A stretch of 64,000 nucleotides of DNA from Ramlibacter sp. (GTDB lineage: Bacteria; Pseudomonadota; Gammaproteobacteria; Burkholderiales; Burkholderiaceae_C). Shown here piece by piece: positions 49,764 through 59,459 of the stretch. The stretch spans positions 39,619-103,618 of the forward strand of contig JAQGMS010000322.1 of assembly GCA_028292245.1 (NCBI GenBank), in the 5' to 3' direction. Position 1 is the first letter of the stretch; each line of letters begins with the position of its first letter. The position numbers were made by a program, and so were the translations under genes. The notes below the pieces were generated by a model. It searched no databases and was not told the DNA's origin. It was given only the letters and a program-made list of their open reading frames with translations.

Positions 49764-51068
49764 TTACTTGTCGGCCGAATGGGGAACAGCCTCGATCATC
49801 TGCAGATACATCTGAACATGCATTGCAATCTCCTTCAGGATGGGCTCGAGATGCTCCTGCTGCGACACAAGCGTCTCTGCCTTTATTTCCTTCAGCGCCT
49901 TGCTAACCATGCTGAGAGCATCGACAGGTGACGTTTGCTCACGATGCTGCGCTTGCTCGAACTCCACTGCGCGAAGAGAAGGTGCCTGATCCGGCTTGTC
50001 AACATCCAGTTGCGACGCGAATGAAGTTTTCTTTTTAGAGTCGTAGGCTGCAATCTTGGCCCAAGACCGGATGCTCTCGGCTTTGTAGAAGACATTCGGA
50101 TTCCCTTCTTCACCGTCGTCATCGTCCTTCTTTTGCCGTGGCTTGGAGAAACCCCACTTGAACAAAGCTTCGGCGGACTCTGGGGGAAGCTTCAGCTTGT
50201 CCTTGGTGAAGCCGAACTTGTCCCGGGCATACGGCTTGTCCAGGATCTCTTCGAAGAAGTAGTGATCGCTGTCCAGGAACTTCTCTCCCTCGGGCAGCTT
50301 GTCTTCGTACGCAGCCTTGAAGTGCGTGAAGGCAGACGCCGCCTGGATGCTGCGACGTGTGTCCGGCGCGCTCAAGGAGAAGATGTCGCCAACCGATCGA
50401 ACGAGGTCCTCCTCCAGCCGAAGGTCTGGCTTCGACCCGAACTTGTCGCGAAACATCCGTTCGTACAAGGACAGAATGTACAAGTTCGTCGGATAAGGCT
50501 TCCAGTCCTGCGCATGCATTACATGGCGAACGCCGAGCAGCCTAGGAAGGGTTTGCTCAAGTTCTGCAATCGAGGTCGCCCCGACGGGGTGCACTTTCAA
50601 TGTGTCAGTTTGAGCCTTGATGTCCTTCAGCCTGTTGACGACGGCCTCCTGCTCCTTGACGATCTCAGCGAATGGCTGCGGCACCTTGTTGAGCTTCTCC
50701 AGCTTCTTCGTTTCGGCTTCCAGTCGTTTGCGCAAGCTGCGCAGCGCTACGACTCGCGTATTGCCTTCGACAACGACATAGTAGCCAGGCTTTTTGGGAT
50801 GCTCCCAAACGATCACCGCATCGATTGGAACCCAGCCTTGCGCTTTGATCGAGTCTTCCAGCTTGGAGACCTCGTAGACCGCGCGCACGCGCTCTTCCAG
50901 ATTGGGCTGCGCTTCCTCATCAAACAGCGCCTCGGGATTGTCGTATCCCGGTGCATTTTTGGGAGCGATTCGCGGATTGTTGGGGTCAAGGAATATCCGG
51001 TCCAACTTGACATCGATGGGAGCGCTGAGCTCGGTCACCATGGAAACGGGCTTCTTCTTGGTAGACAT
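49764..51068 (-). CDS. ParB-like (ParB/DGQHR-fold) protein, second gene of the dnd-adjacent operon
   Basis: IKAQGWVPIDAVIVWEHPKKPGYYVVVEGNTRVVALRSLRKRLE. Confidence 0.7.
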   Translation of the reverse strand: MSTKKKPVSMVTELSAPIDVKLDRIFLDPNNPRIAPKNAPGYDNPEALFDEEAQPNLEERVRAVYEVSKLEDSIKAQGWVPIDAVIVWEHPKKPGYYVVVEGNTRVVALRSLRKRLEAETKKLEKLNKVPQPFAEIVKEQEAVVNRLKDIKAQTDTLKVHPVGATSIAELEQTLPRLLGVRHVMHAQDWKPYPTNLYILSLYERMFRDKFGSKPDLRLEEDLVRSVGDIFSLSAPDTRRSIQAASAFTHFKAAYEDKLPEGEKFLDSDHYFFEEILDKPYARDKFGFTKDKLKLPPESAEALFKWGFSKPRQKKDDDDGEEGNPNVFYKAESIRSWAKIAAYDSKKKTSFASQLDVDKPDQAPSLRAVEFEQAQHREQTSPVDALSMVSKALKEIKAETLVSQQEHLEPILKEIAMHVQMYLQMIEAVPHSADK

Positions 51069-51078
51069 GGAATGTTCC

Positions 51079-53469
51079 TTAAAATTTCAGTTTTTGCAGA
51101 TCAAGCAGTTGCTCGGTTGCGCGAAGAGGGGACAACAGGCTTTCGATGCGTATTAGCAGACGATTTGGCAATGGCTCGGCAGTGCTGGACAACAGATTCG
51201 CCAAAGTTCCAACCTGTTGTCCAGGTTCACACGCGGCGAGGGTGATTCGAGCGTCTTCAAGCAGGCGAACCAGGGTCTCGTAGGTCTCGAGCCTCAACAG
51301 AAAACCTTCGAATCCGCCCAAAGGCAACGGCGTCTTGACCATCGCTCTCCACAACTCTGCCGATTGGAGGTAGGAGGATTCGAGTTCCTTCTTGTTGTGG
51401 CAATCTTCCAGGAACAGCGTGACCGGCAGTGGCGTGGAGGGACGGAATCTGAACGTCACGTACTTCAACCACGTTGTCGCCCCGTTGTTTCGCGCCGGCC
51501 GGTTGCCAGGTGCAGCCTCGGCGCTACCGCCGTAGACCTCCTGCTTCGCGAAGAAGGAAGCGATCAGCAGGCCAGTCAGTTGCCTCCACACGCTCGACGC
51601 GGTCAAATCGCGCTTGAAGCCGTGGTGTGAGGTCTGCGTCAAAAGAAAGTCGGACGGATCTGAAACGTTTGCACCCATCTCGCAGAACCCATTGAATACG
51701 GCGCGCACTCTCGCTGATTCCCCGGGCGTTTCGAGAACAGCGCCCCATTTCGCGCTGCGCTCGAATTCGCTCACGGGCCCAAAGAAGGGCAGCCCATAGA
51801 GGAGCAGGTTGCACAGCTCGCCACTCTGCTGAGCGGATACCTTTTCCAGCATGCGTTGCTTGGCGCTGGCATCTAGGTTGTGTCGATCAAGCAGCTCGGC
51901 GAACTTCAATTGGAGTTCCGATTGGTTGTCATACTCAATATCGATGAGTTGCGGCCGCAACAGGTCACTGATTTCTTGGTACAGCCAGCGCTGGTCGAAG
52001 TGATATTCAAGCGAGTCGTTGCGCGCTTGCAGCACATAGGCCGCAGCCTTCCCGGGTGCATAGCGGACGCTTCGACCCGCTGCCTGCATCAGGACCACCA
52101 GGCTCGATGACGGATAGGTGATGACGACCGCATTGATCGCAGGGTCGTCGAATCCTTCAAGAAGGAGTTGGGCTGAGACGACGATTCCGCGCGGTTTCGT
52201 AGCGAATACCTCGAGGAACTGGCCGTTCGGGATGTTGAGCGAATTTCCCTCCGAATGAATGAAGCCGACGTCTTCAGCTTCAAGGGGATGATCGTCCGGA
52301 AGCGCTTTGATCAAGGCCGCGTAAAACTCGTGGATTCGCTCGATCCTTGGCGCGATGACCAGCGTTTTTGTGAAGCGATCTTCGGCCTCCGCAATAACAC
52401 GGGCGGCCAGGCGATCGACCTGGCCAGGCTTCCAGGCGAAGTCGTCGACTGGAAAGTCTTCGAATTGGGGAATGAGAATGGCGCCCCGTTCCGCCAGCTC
52501 GCGGAAAGTGATGGTGTAAGCGATCTCGTCGATCCCGATGGGCAGTTGATCGGTTCTGTTGGGTGTTGCCGTCAACATCAAGACCGGTGTACTGGGAATA
52601 CTGTCCAGCAGGCCCACGTATGTCGGTGCCGCAGCATGGTGCGCCTCGTCGATGACGACCATCGCCAGACGTTGAATGGGTTCCTTCAGCAGCTGCCTGG
52701 CGTCTTGCAGCATCATGAACTTGATCCGGTTGGCCAAACGATTCAAGTCACCCGCGTCTTCGCTTTCCTGCGCCAAGAGTTTTTGGAGTTCACGATGCGC
52801 TTGATCGCGCAGGCTAAGGCGATGCGTGACCCAGATGACGCTGGCATCGGGATCTGCTGTTCTAAAGGTCGCGAGAATGACCCTCAAAGCCGTGCGCGTC
52901 TTGCCCGCGCCGGTTGGCAACACCAGGCCGATGCGGCCTGCCGGACGTCGTTGAAATGCCTCCATGCATCTGCTGACCGCCAGATCCTGAAAGCTCCAAT
53001 CGGGCCGCTTGGCCAGCAGATTGACTGGCTTGGTTTCACGATGATGATCATTGGCCGTAGCGCGAGATGTGTCCAAGACCGAGCGGACTATGGCGCGAGG
53101 GACGTCCAAACGCGAGGCGATGTCTTCGACTCCGGCGTTGGCGAACTGCTGCAGATCGTTCGCCTTTGCTTGGAGACGACGGGTCTCGTCCGCCGCGCGC
53201 TCAAAGAGGGTTTCGTCCGCTGCCAGCACTTCGGCAGCAGCAAGGTCGATCAGATCGACCGTCCGATCGTTCACCGACTGCGCCACATCGTCCGAGAGCA
53301 CCGTGTGCAGCCGGTTCGCGTGCAACACCATCCCAGCGCGGGCAACGGCGTTGGTCGTGTTCAGGAGCTTCGCCACGCCGGCGATGTTCCCCACCGCCAA
53401 ATAGATCGGGGCAAGTTTGCTGCGGACGAGTTCGCGCACCGAGTCGGTGGTGACATTTATTCGGGCCAT
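51079..53469 (-). CDS. DEAD/DEAH-box SF2 helicase, first gene of the dnd-adjacent operon
   Basis: VLPTGAGKTRTALRVILATF, AMVVIDEAHHAAAPTYVGLLD, LMLTATPNRTD, LMQAAGRSVRYAPGKAAAYVL. Confidence 0.9.
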   Translation of the reverse strand: MARINVTTDSVRELVRSKLAPIYLAVGNIAGVAKLLNTTNAVARAGMVLHANRLHTVLSDDVAQSVNDRTVDLIDLAAAEVLAADETLFERAADETRRLQAKANDLQQFANAGVEDIASRLDVPRAIVRSVLDTSRATANDHHRETKPVNLLAKRPDWSFQDLAVSRCMEAFQRRPAGRIGLVLPTGAGKTRTALRVILATFRTADPDASVIWVTHRLSLRDQAHRELQKLLAQESEDAGDLNRLANRIKFMMLQDARQLLKEPIQRLAMVVIDEAHHAAAPTYVGLLDSIPSTPVLMLTATPNRTDQLPIGIDEIAYTITFRELAERGAILIPQFEDFPVDDFAWKPGQVDRLAARVIAEAEDRFTKTLVIAPRIERIHEFYAALIKALPDDHPLEAEDVGFIHSEGNSLNIPNGQFLEVFATKPRGIVVSAQLLLEGFDDPAINAVVITYPSSSLVVLMQAAGRSVRYAPGKAAAYVLQARNDSLEYHFDQRWLYQEISDLLRPQLIDIEYDNQSELQLKFAELLDRHNLDASAKQRMLEKVSAQQSGELCNLLLYGLPFFGPVSEFERSAKWGAVLETPGESARVRAVFNGFCEMGANVSDPSDFLLTQTSHHGFKRDLTASSVWRQLTGLLIASFFAKQEVYGGSAEAAPGNRPARNNGATTWLKYVTFRFRPSTPLPVTLFLEDCHNKKELESSYLQSAELWRAMVKTPLPLGGFEGFLLRLETYETLVRLLEDARITLAACEPGQQVGTLANLLSSTAEPLPNRLLIRIESLLSPLRATEQLLDLQKLKF

Positions 53470-53593
53470 TGATTTCCTTGCATGCCGCAATTCTGTCAAA
53501 ACGGAATTCTAATGTCAACTTCCATTTTTGCGGAACAATGACTGGGGCTTTCAGGTACACTTCCAGCCAGTGACCTCGTCGGCCACGGATCAT

Positions 53594-53611
53594 GGTTGTC
53601 ACTTGACAACC
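53594..53611 (+). promoter_or_regulatory. Palindromic operator candidate overlapping a -35-like element
   Basis: GGTTGTCA-CT-TGACAACC; TTGACA at 53603-53608 with a plausible -10 17 nt later; 32 bp before the ATG at 53643. Confidence 0.6.
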
Positions 53612-53642
53612 GCCGGTCGATCTTTTACGCTTGGAGGCATGC

Positions 53643-53888
53643 ATGGCGCGTGCAAGACACCCGAAGAAAGAAGTTGAAGCAGCGCTCAAGTACGCCGAGG
53701 CGCAGAACTGGACGGTGCAGGTCGGGGGCGGCCACGCGTGGGGCAAGCTTCACTGCCCATCTAACGACGCGGACTGCCGGTGTGGCTTGTTCTGCATCAT
53801 GAGCGTGTGGAGTACGCCCAAGGACAGCGGGAATCACGCGAACGCGATCAAGCGTGTCGTGGATGGCTGCACCAATCGCAAGAAGTAG
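53643..53888 (+). CDS. HicA-like small protein (putative toxin)
   Basis: MARARHPKKEVEAALKYAEAQNWTVQVGGGHAWGKLHCPSNDADCRCGLFCIMSVWSTPKDSGNHANAIKRVVDGC; HicA-like KK-E--L---GW---GG-H-K--CP layout. Confidence 0.55.
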   Translation: MARARHPKKEVEAALKYAEAQNWTVQVGGGHAWGKLHCPSNDADCRCGLFCIMSVWSTPKDSGNHANAIKRVVDGCTNRKK

Positions 53889-53911
53889 CACGCAGCTTGC
53901 TGCGCCCAGGA

Positions 53912-54442
53912 GTGGCAGTGGAATTTGTTTTTACCCTCAGGTACAAGCTATCTGACGAAGACTGTGATCACGACGAGATCGTCGAGCGACTCGGCGCGGC
54001 AGGCTGCACGGATGCACTGGTTGGAATTGGGCACCCAGGGCAACTGGCCTTGGAATTCACCAGAGAATCCGACAGCGCTCACGCAGCGTTGGTTAGCGCG
54101 CTTGCAGACGTCAAGCGAGCTGTTCCGACAGCACAGCTTATCGAGGCGGCGCCGGACCTGGTTGGGTTGACCGACGTGGCCGACCTCATTGGCGTCACCC
54201 GCCAGAACATGCGTAAGCTATGGACGAAGCACGCCTTGACCTTTCCTCCGCCAATGCATGAAGGCAGTGCTGCGATTTGGCACCTGTCGGAAGTGCTGTC
54301 TTGGCTTCAAGCGAAAGGGCCATATCGTCTGCAGCCAGCGACCGTGGAAGTAGCTGCTGTCACGATGCAAGTCAATTTGGCAAAGGCAGTCCGGCAGCTC
54401 ACGCCACGAGTTCGAAGAGAAATCCGTTCGTTCGTGGAATAG
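53912..54442 (+). CDS. HTH DNA-binding partner protein (putative antitoxin/regulator)
   Basis: Leaderless GTG start (53912 or 53918); LVGLTDVADLIGVTRQNMRKLWTKHALTFPPPMHEGSAAIWHLSEVLSWLQ HTH-like segment. Confidence 0.6.
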   Translation: MAVEFVFTLRYKLSDEDCDHDEIVERLGAAGCTDALVGIGHPGQLALEFTRESDSAHAALVSALADVKRAVPTAQLIEAAPDLVGLTDVADLIGVTRQNMRKLWTKHALTFPPPMHEGSAAIWHLSEVLSWLQAKGPYRLQPATVEVAAVTMQVNLAKAVRQLTPRVRREIRSFVE

Positions 54443-54508
54443 CGCGTAGCCGATTACGGCGCGGTTTAGAGCTTCGTCGGCACGTGCCGCCGAACGATCG
54501 CCGCGACT

Positions 54509-54886
54509 CTATAGCTCAACGAGCGCCGCGGCAAGTTCGACCAACAAGTCTTCCTCCCGCCGGCTGACCAAGTACGACAGGCCGCGATGCACGTGTTGCA
54601 CGAGTGCGTTTCGGACAGCATCCGCAGTTACTTTTCTACCCTCTGCCGCCAATCGCACAGTCAGCAGGTTGAAGTACAGGTCGTCCTGCCCACCGGTAAA
54701 GGTACGCCAGTCAATCTCGACGCCGCCACCAAAAGTGTAGTTCTCGTCTGCAGGGACTGAAGGATTGGCAAGAGACAAGCACAACGCATGTCGGCAAAGA
54801 GCATTGTTGTGCTCAATTCCGGTTCGGCGCTTCAGAGTGCTGAGTTGGTTGCGCGCCGCCGCGTTCAATCTGATCCTCTCCATCAC
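54509..54886 (-). CDS. dndE: DNA sulfur modification protein DndE
   Basis: HNNALCRHALCLSLANPSVPADENYTFGGGVEIDWRTFTGGQDDLYFNLL...HVHRGLSYLVSR. Confidence 0.93.
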   Translation of the reverse strand: MMERIRLNAAARNQLSTLKRRTGIEHNNALCRHALCLSLANPSVPADENYTFGGGVEIDWRTFTGGQDDLYFNLLTVRLAAEGRKVTADAVRNALVQHVHRGLSYLVSRREEDLLVELAAALVEL

Positions 54887-56862
54887 GCGGCCTCCTTCTC
54901 TAGGCGATGGACCGTAGTGCGCCCCTGGACGTCGTCGAAGTCCAGCACGTACTCCGCTTTCGTATGGGGCTGAAGCGCTTCATATGCAAGACCATCGACC
55001 TCCTGATCGGTGGAAAGGACCACGACTTGGTGGGAGACGGTCGCGAAGAACCGCTTGATAAGCGCAAGCCTGTGCTGCTGATCGAGCCGGGCCAGGGGCG
55101 TGTCTACCACCACCGGGAAGCGGCCTTTTCGCTCCTTGATGAGCGCGCTCAAGACTGAGATTGCAAGCAACTGCCGTTCTCCGGCCGACAACCGATCCAT
55201 GGGAAGCTCGCGGCCTTGCCCATCTTGGATGGACACGCGGTAGCTCACAGGGTCAACATTGACCTTCCCGACCAGGTTGCGTTTCCGCAGTAAGTTCCTG
55301 AATTCCGCGGTGATCATCTCGGACAGCCATTGAGCCTTTGAGGCCAACAGCCGATCTTTGAAGATTCCCAGCGCTTTGCGTGCTCTGCCGGCGGCGTCAA
55401 GTCCCTTGGCTTCCAGTGACTGATCGCGGAACTCCGTCTTAAGTCGCTCCTCTGCGCCTTTCAATCGCGCGCCCACATGCGTCAGGTTGGAATGGACCTC
55501 TTCGATGCGCCGCGAAATTTCAGCCAACAGCGCGTCCGCCGTGCTGGCTTCCCGCGAAAGTTCCTGCAACTCCCGGAGCAGATCGCCAAGCTGCTCTTCC
55601 GCCGGAATCTGACCGATCTCTTGCTCGGCCCGATCGAGCAACGCCTGCGACGCGCGCAACTGGGCGAGGTCGCGCCTCAGTCGTTCCTTCGCATCTTGCA
55701 CTTGCCGTTCAACATCCTTCGGCGGCGCGTCAAGCATCGCCGTCGTTCCACTGCGGCGCGGCGCAAACGACGCCTGTAGATCTTCCTCAAGTAGCTTCTT
55801 GAGAACCGTGAACGACGCTTTGGGCACGGAGGCGCCCAGCGACGCAAGAATTCGGTGGTCCCTCTTCTTGAATTCTTGGCTGAGCAACTTGGCATGCTTG
55901 GTGTGTTGGTGCCCCTCCCACATGGTGCAGTAAGTGGGCCATAGCTTCGTGAGCCAAGCGACGGGCAGCGTTGCGTTCGACATAGCCTCGGTCAACGCCG
56001 TTCGCGCAGCGACGGCATCGCTCTTGCGTGAAACGACGCCCGATCGAATAGCGGCCGCCTGCTCATAGGCTGCCAAGCCGCGGCGTTGCGCATCGTTCGT
56101 GAATTTCTCAAGCGTCCCCCTGGCGACCTCCGCAGCGTTTTTCGCAGCGGCTTGATCCTGGATCAATCCCTGCAGGCTGGTCGTCAACTCGAGTGATTGG
56201 GCTTCCCAGGAGCTGACGCTGGCGCGAGCGGCCTCGAACTCCGAGGAAGCGTTCTTGCTCTTTAATGTCGTGCGGCGCTCAAGCGCCTTGAGGTCATTGC
56301 CCAGCTCCTCGATGCCACCAATCCCAAGAAACACTTCAGTGGCGCGCTTCAACAACTCGGGCAGGCGATCTGGATTGGCAAGCGCCTCGATCTTCTCGCC
56401 ATCGAACAAGAACAGCTGAACGAGCTCACCGGGAAGAATGGAGCCAATAAACTCATCCCAGGTTTGGGAGAACTCCAGGTCCTTCACATCATTCTCGTAC
56501 ACCGACAGTTCTTCCACCAACTCAAGAGACTTGCGTCGCCACTCGCGTCGCACCAGCAAGCGACGGCGACCGCCTCCCATTTCGACCGTGACCCCAATTT
56601 CCACGTAGGCGTTGGTAGTGGCATCTTTGCGTTGCATGCCAAGCAACAATGCTTCGTACTCTGACCTGCGGAGTGTGCTGAGAGCCTTTTGTCCATACAG
56701 CCCGATCTGAAGTGCAGTAAGCAGCGTCGTCTTGCCGCTACCGTTCAATGCCTTCACCAAGATTACGGAGCGCCCTCCGCTAACAGACAAATCCAGTGTC
56801 TGGCGCTCTCGGAATGGTCCCAAGTTTTCAATTGAAATATGGTCGATTGTTATTTTTGCCAT
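54883..56862 (-). CDS. dndD: DNA sulfur modification protein DndD (SMC-like ATPase)
   Basis: ALNGSGKTTLLTALQIGLYG, LSAGERQLLAISVLSAL, PVVVDTPLARLDQQHR; coiled-coil centre; 4-bp overlap with dndE. Confidence 0.94.
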   Translation of the reverse strand: MAKITIDHISIENLGPFRERQTLDLSVSGGRSVILVKALNGSGKTTLLTALQIGLYGQKALSTLRRSEYEALLLGMQRKDATTNAYVEIGVTVEMGGGRRRLLVRREWRRKSLELVEELSVYENDVKDLEFSQTWDEFIGSILPGELVQLFLFDGEKIEALANPDRLPELLKRATEVFLGIGGIEELGNDLKALERRTTLKSKNASSEFEAARASVSSWEAQSLELTTSLQGLIQDQAAAKNAAEVARGTLEKFTNDAQRRGLAAYEQAAAIRSGVVSRKSDAVAARTALTEAMSNATLPVAWLTKLWPTYCTMWEGHQHTKHAKLLSQEFKKRDHRILASLGASVPKASFTVLKKLLEEDLQASFAPRRSGTTAMLDAPPKDVERQVQDAKERLRRDLAQLRASQALLDRAEQEIGQIPAEEQLGDLLRELQELSREASTADALLAEISRRIEEVHSNLTHVGARLKGAEERLKTEFRDQSLEAKGLDAAGRARKALGIFKDRLLASKAQWLSEMITAEFRNLLRKRNLVGKVNVDPVSYRVSIQDGQGRELPMDRLSAGERQLLAISVLSALIKERKGRFPVVVDTPLARLDQQHRLALIKRFFATVSHQVVVLSTDQEVDGLAYEALQPHTKAEYVLDFDDVQGRTTVHRLEKEAA

Positions 56863-56865
56863 GAC

Positions 56866-58320
56866 TCAAGCGATTGCGATGCTGCCGTCGGGCTCATCGG
56901 ACTCATTCTGTTTCTCGGGCGGTGCGGCGAGTGCAAAGTCCAACGCCTCGTCCTCTGTTCGGAACGCGTAGTGATGGAGCACATCTTCGAGACGATCAAG
57001 GTGCTTCGATCGCTTATGCGACTCGATTGTTTGAAACTGGACAGCCAACAAGCTGCGCGTCAGTTTGTAGAGCTCACCCGATGCTTCAGGATCAACCTCC
57101 TTCGCCACCTCTTCAAGCAGCGCGAGGTCGTCGCCATCAAGGGGAGCCTGTTCCATGTTCCTGCCGGGATAGGCGACGCCGAACACTTCGCTGTAGATGC
57201 GGGGCACCAAGTCCTCGATCTCGCCTTTCTCCTCCACCCAAAGCCGCCGGATTTCATCAAGCTCCTCGATTGAGATGAGTTCTATCAGCGGGGTCCCCTG
57301 CTTCTGGTCGGCGCTGCGCACAACGCGCTGGGTTAGAAGCAGCTCGCGGAGCAACTGTGCTCTGTGCTTTTGGGTGTACGGTCCGTGAACAAGCTCGCCG
57401 CGAAAGACAGTCAGCCTGCCATTCATGCGCCTGAAGTCACGAACGCCCCGATCCTCAACTGCCAAGTGCTTGTTTCGAAAGTCCAGAATGGGCTGCATCC
57501 ATTGCTTCTGCTCGTCGTTCTGGATCATGGCCTGCATGGACTTGTCCTGAGTCACCATGGTGCAAACGTAGCAACCGAATCGACTGTCGCCGCAGCTTGG
57601 GGTTGAGGTGTCAACCACGACGGGGCACTCGGCGTCAGGCGTGGCGCCTCGATAGATGCCAAACAACTCCTGGTTGTCGATGCCCCAAGGGTTGGGTTGA
57701 GTGATGAGGTACTCCCACACATCGTCGCTGGACCAGGTTTCTATGGGCGGGTAGACCCAGACGCGCGACAGGCGCGGATCCTTGTTTTTGCTCAGACGAG
57801 CGCGCGTGCTGTCCTTGTACTGATCCATCACCTTGTCCCGCGCCTGACTCTCGCCTCTGCGCTGGCCAAGTACCAGGATCGCCTCACCATTGCTCTCGGA
57901 GAGCTCCTGAATGAAAGTCGTCGACGCGCTGATTTTCAGGCGATCTGTGCACCACCTGAATTTCGGTCTCGGTGCGGGATATCCTTTGCCGATCAGATTC
58001 ACCCAGAATCGGTTTTCCACCGAAGGGGTCAGCCGGTGCGCAGTGATCGGAAGGCCCTGTTGTTTCGCAGCAAGCCCAATGCGCAATAGCGAGGTCTCGA
58101 CCCATGCCGCAATCACCGGGTTTTCCACCAGCGTGTCTGTGCTGATGACATGAACATCCTTCCGACGCTGGTCTGGCTCTAGCGAGGTAATGGCTGACCA
58201 TACCAACTGCAGGGAGGCTGTTGAATCCTTGCCACCGCTGTAGCCGATGATCCATGGAATCGAATCCGACAGGTACAGCTCGCGAATCTCAGCGACGATA
58301 TCGTTATAAGGTCTAGTCAT
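56866..58320 (-). CDS. dndC: DNA phosphorothioation sulfurtransferase DndC
   Basis: IPWIIGYSGGKDSTASLQLVW PP-loop; CGDSRFGCYVCTMVTQDKSM; ATGA overlap with dndB stop. Confidence 0.95.
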   Translation of the reverse strand: MTRPYNDIVAEIRELYLSDSIPWIIGYSGGKDSTASLQLVWSAITSLEPDQRRKDVHVISTDTLVENPVIAAWVETSLLRIGLAAKQQGLPITAHRLTPSVENRFWVNLIGKGYPAPRPKFRWCTDRLKISASTTFIQELSESNGEAILVLGQRRGESQARDKVMDQYKDSTRARLSKNKDPRLSRVWVYPPIETWSSDDVWEYLITQPNPWGIDNQELFGIYRGATPDAECPVVVDTSTPSCGDSRFGCYVCTMVTQDKSMQAMIQNDEQKQWMQPILDFRNKHLAVEDRGVRDFRRMNGRLTVFRGELVHGPYTQKHRAQLLRELLLTQRVVRSADQKQGTPLIELISIEELDEIRRLWVEEKGEIEDLVPRIYSEVFGVAYPGRNMEQAPLDGDDLALLEEVAKEVDPEASGELYKLTRSLLAVQFQTIESHKRSKHLDRLEDVLHHYAFRTEDEALDFALAAPPEKQNESDEPDGSIAIA

Positions 58321-59459
58321 TGTTTGATTCCTGTGGCCCTCGGCCGCGGTCGTTTGGATGCGCCCCACGCATCTTCTGCATGGCTTTCCTCTGGAGTCAG
58401 CTTTAGCCCCAGCACACGCTTAATCTCATTGCAGGTTAATGTGATGTTTTGGCCGGATTTGGCCATCGTCCCGCCAACCATCGCACGTCCTTCCCACGTA
58501 GCTGCATTGCTTCTAGACCAGTCCACCTTGCGAAGACGTTTCAGACGCTTCGCACGCTCCTGGGCTGGCAGTTGGTAGAGCGCGCGCCCGGCACGGCCCA
58601 GGGCCTGCAAAACGATCGCATGCGAATGAATAAAGTCGCGACGAATATCCCCCGAGGTCAACTTCGATTGGCGGACGTACGTCCATTCGGGTATTTGCTC
58701 GCCCACAGCCTCCCAGAATTCGAGGCACTTCTTGCTGGCCGAGTCGAAGTCTTCCAGCTCCTTGTCGGAGAGCAGCTCAGAGGTTGCGAAGTTGAGCGCG
58801 CTCAGCGTGAACAACTTGCGCGCCCTGGGCGCAAGAGAGGAACTCTCCATCTCGATGAGATTCTTGAAGACCGGCGATGCCATGCTGAGGTGCCGAACAA
58901 GACCTGCAGCAAGGCTTCGATGGTCGTACAGTATTCCGATGGACGCCGACGGCTTGACCGCATATCGATTCAGGTCGGCAAACATCTGCTGGCAACGCTC
59001 AAGACCGCGGTCTAGGAAGAACACGACCGCAATCGTTTCTTCTCCAAGCTCCGGCGCGGTTTCCAGTGCCTGCAGGATTGCCGCCCGACGGTGCTGGCCG
59101 TCGTTCACGATGAACTTCGCATCCATAGACACTGTCAGCGCGCCCATTCGGAATGACGCGGGACCTTTTTTGGCCACGGGATCAAACTGAATTGAGCCAT
59201 CGATCGAGACCGTGATCGCAGAGAACGTGTAGCTACTCTTGTTCTCGATGATGTAGCGCGCGATGTCGGGCACACGCGCTTTGTTCAACGTGCGCTGCGC
59301 ACGCAGTTCAGGCACGAGCTCCTCCTCCCCAAATGAGAAGAGGCGCGGCAGCAATCTCAAGGGGCACATGGACACGTAATACTCGCGCCCAGCCTGCACC
59401 CCCCTGATCGCCGGAAAGACGTAGGAGAAATTTTCCGCCATGTATGGCAATGTTAGCAT
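58317..59459 (-). CDS. dndB: DNA sulfur modification protein DndB (DGQHR domain)
   Basis: FIVNDGQHRRAAILQAL, FPAIRGVQAGREYYVSMCPLRLLPRLFSF; start at 59459 (MLTLPYMAENF) or 59441 (MAENF). Confidence 0.94.
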   Translation of the reverse strand: MLTLPYMAENFSYVFPAIRGVQAGREYYVSMCPLRLLPRLFSFGEEELVPELRAQRTLNKARVPDIARYIIENKSSYTFSAITVSIDGSIQFDPVAKKGPASFRMGALTVSMDAKFIVNDGQHRRAAILQALETAPELGEETIAVVFFLDRGLERCQQMFADLNRYAVKPSASIGILYDHRSLAAGLVRHLSMASPVFKNLIEMESSSLAPRARKLFTLSALNFATSELLSDKELEDFDSASKKCLEFWEAVGEQIPEWTYVRQSKLTSGDIRRDFIHSHAIVLQALGRAGRALYQLPAQERAKRLKRLRKVDWSRSNAATWEGRAMVGGTMAKSGQNITLTCNEIKRVLGLKLTPEESHAEDAWGASKRPRPRATGIKQ

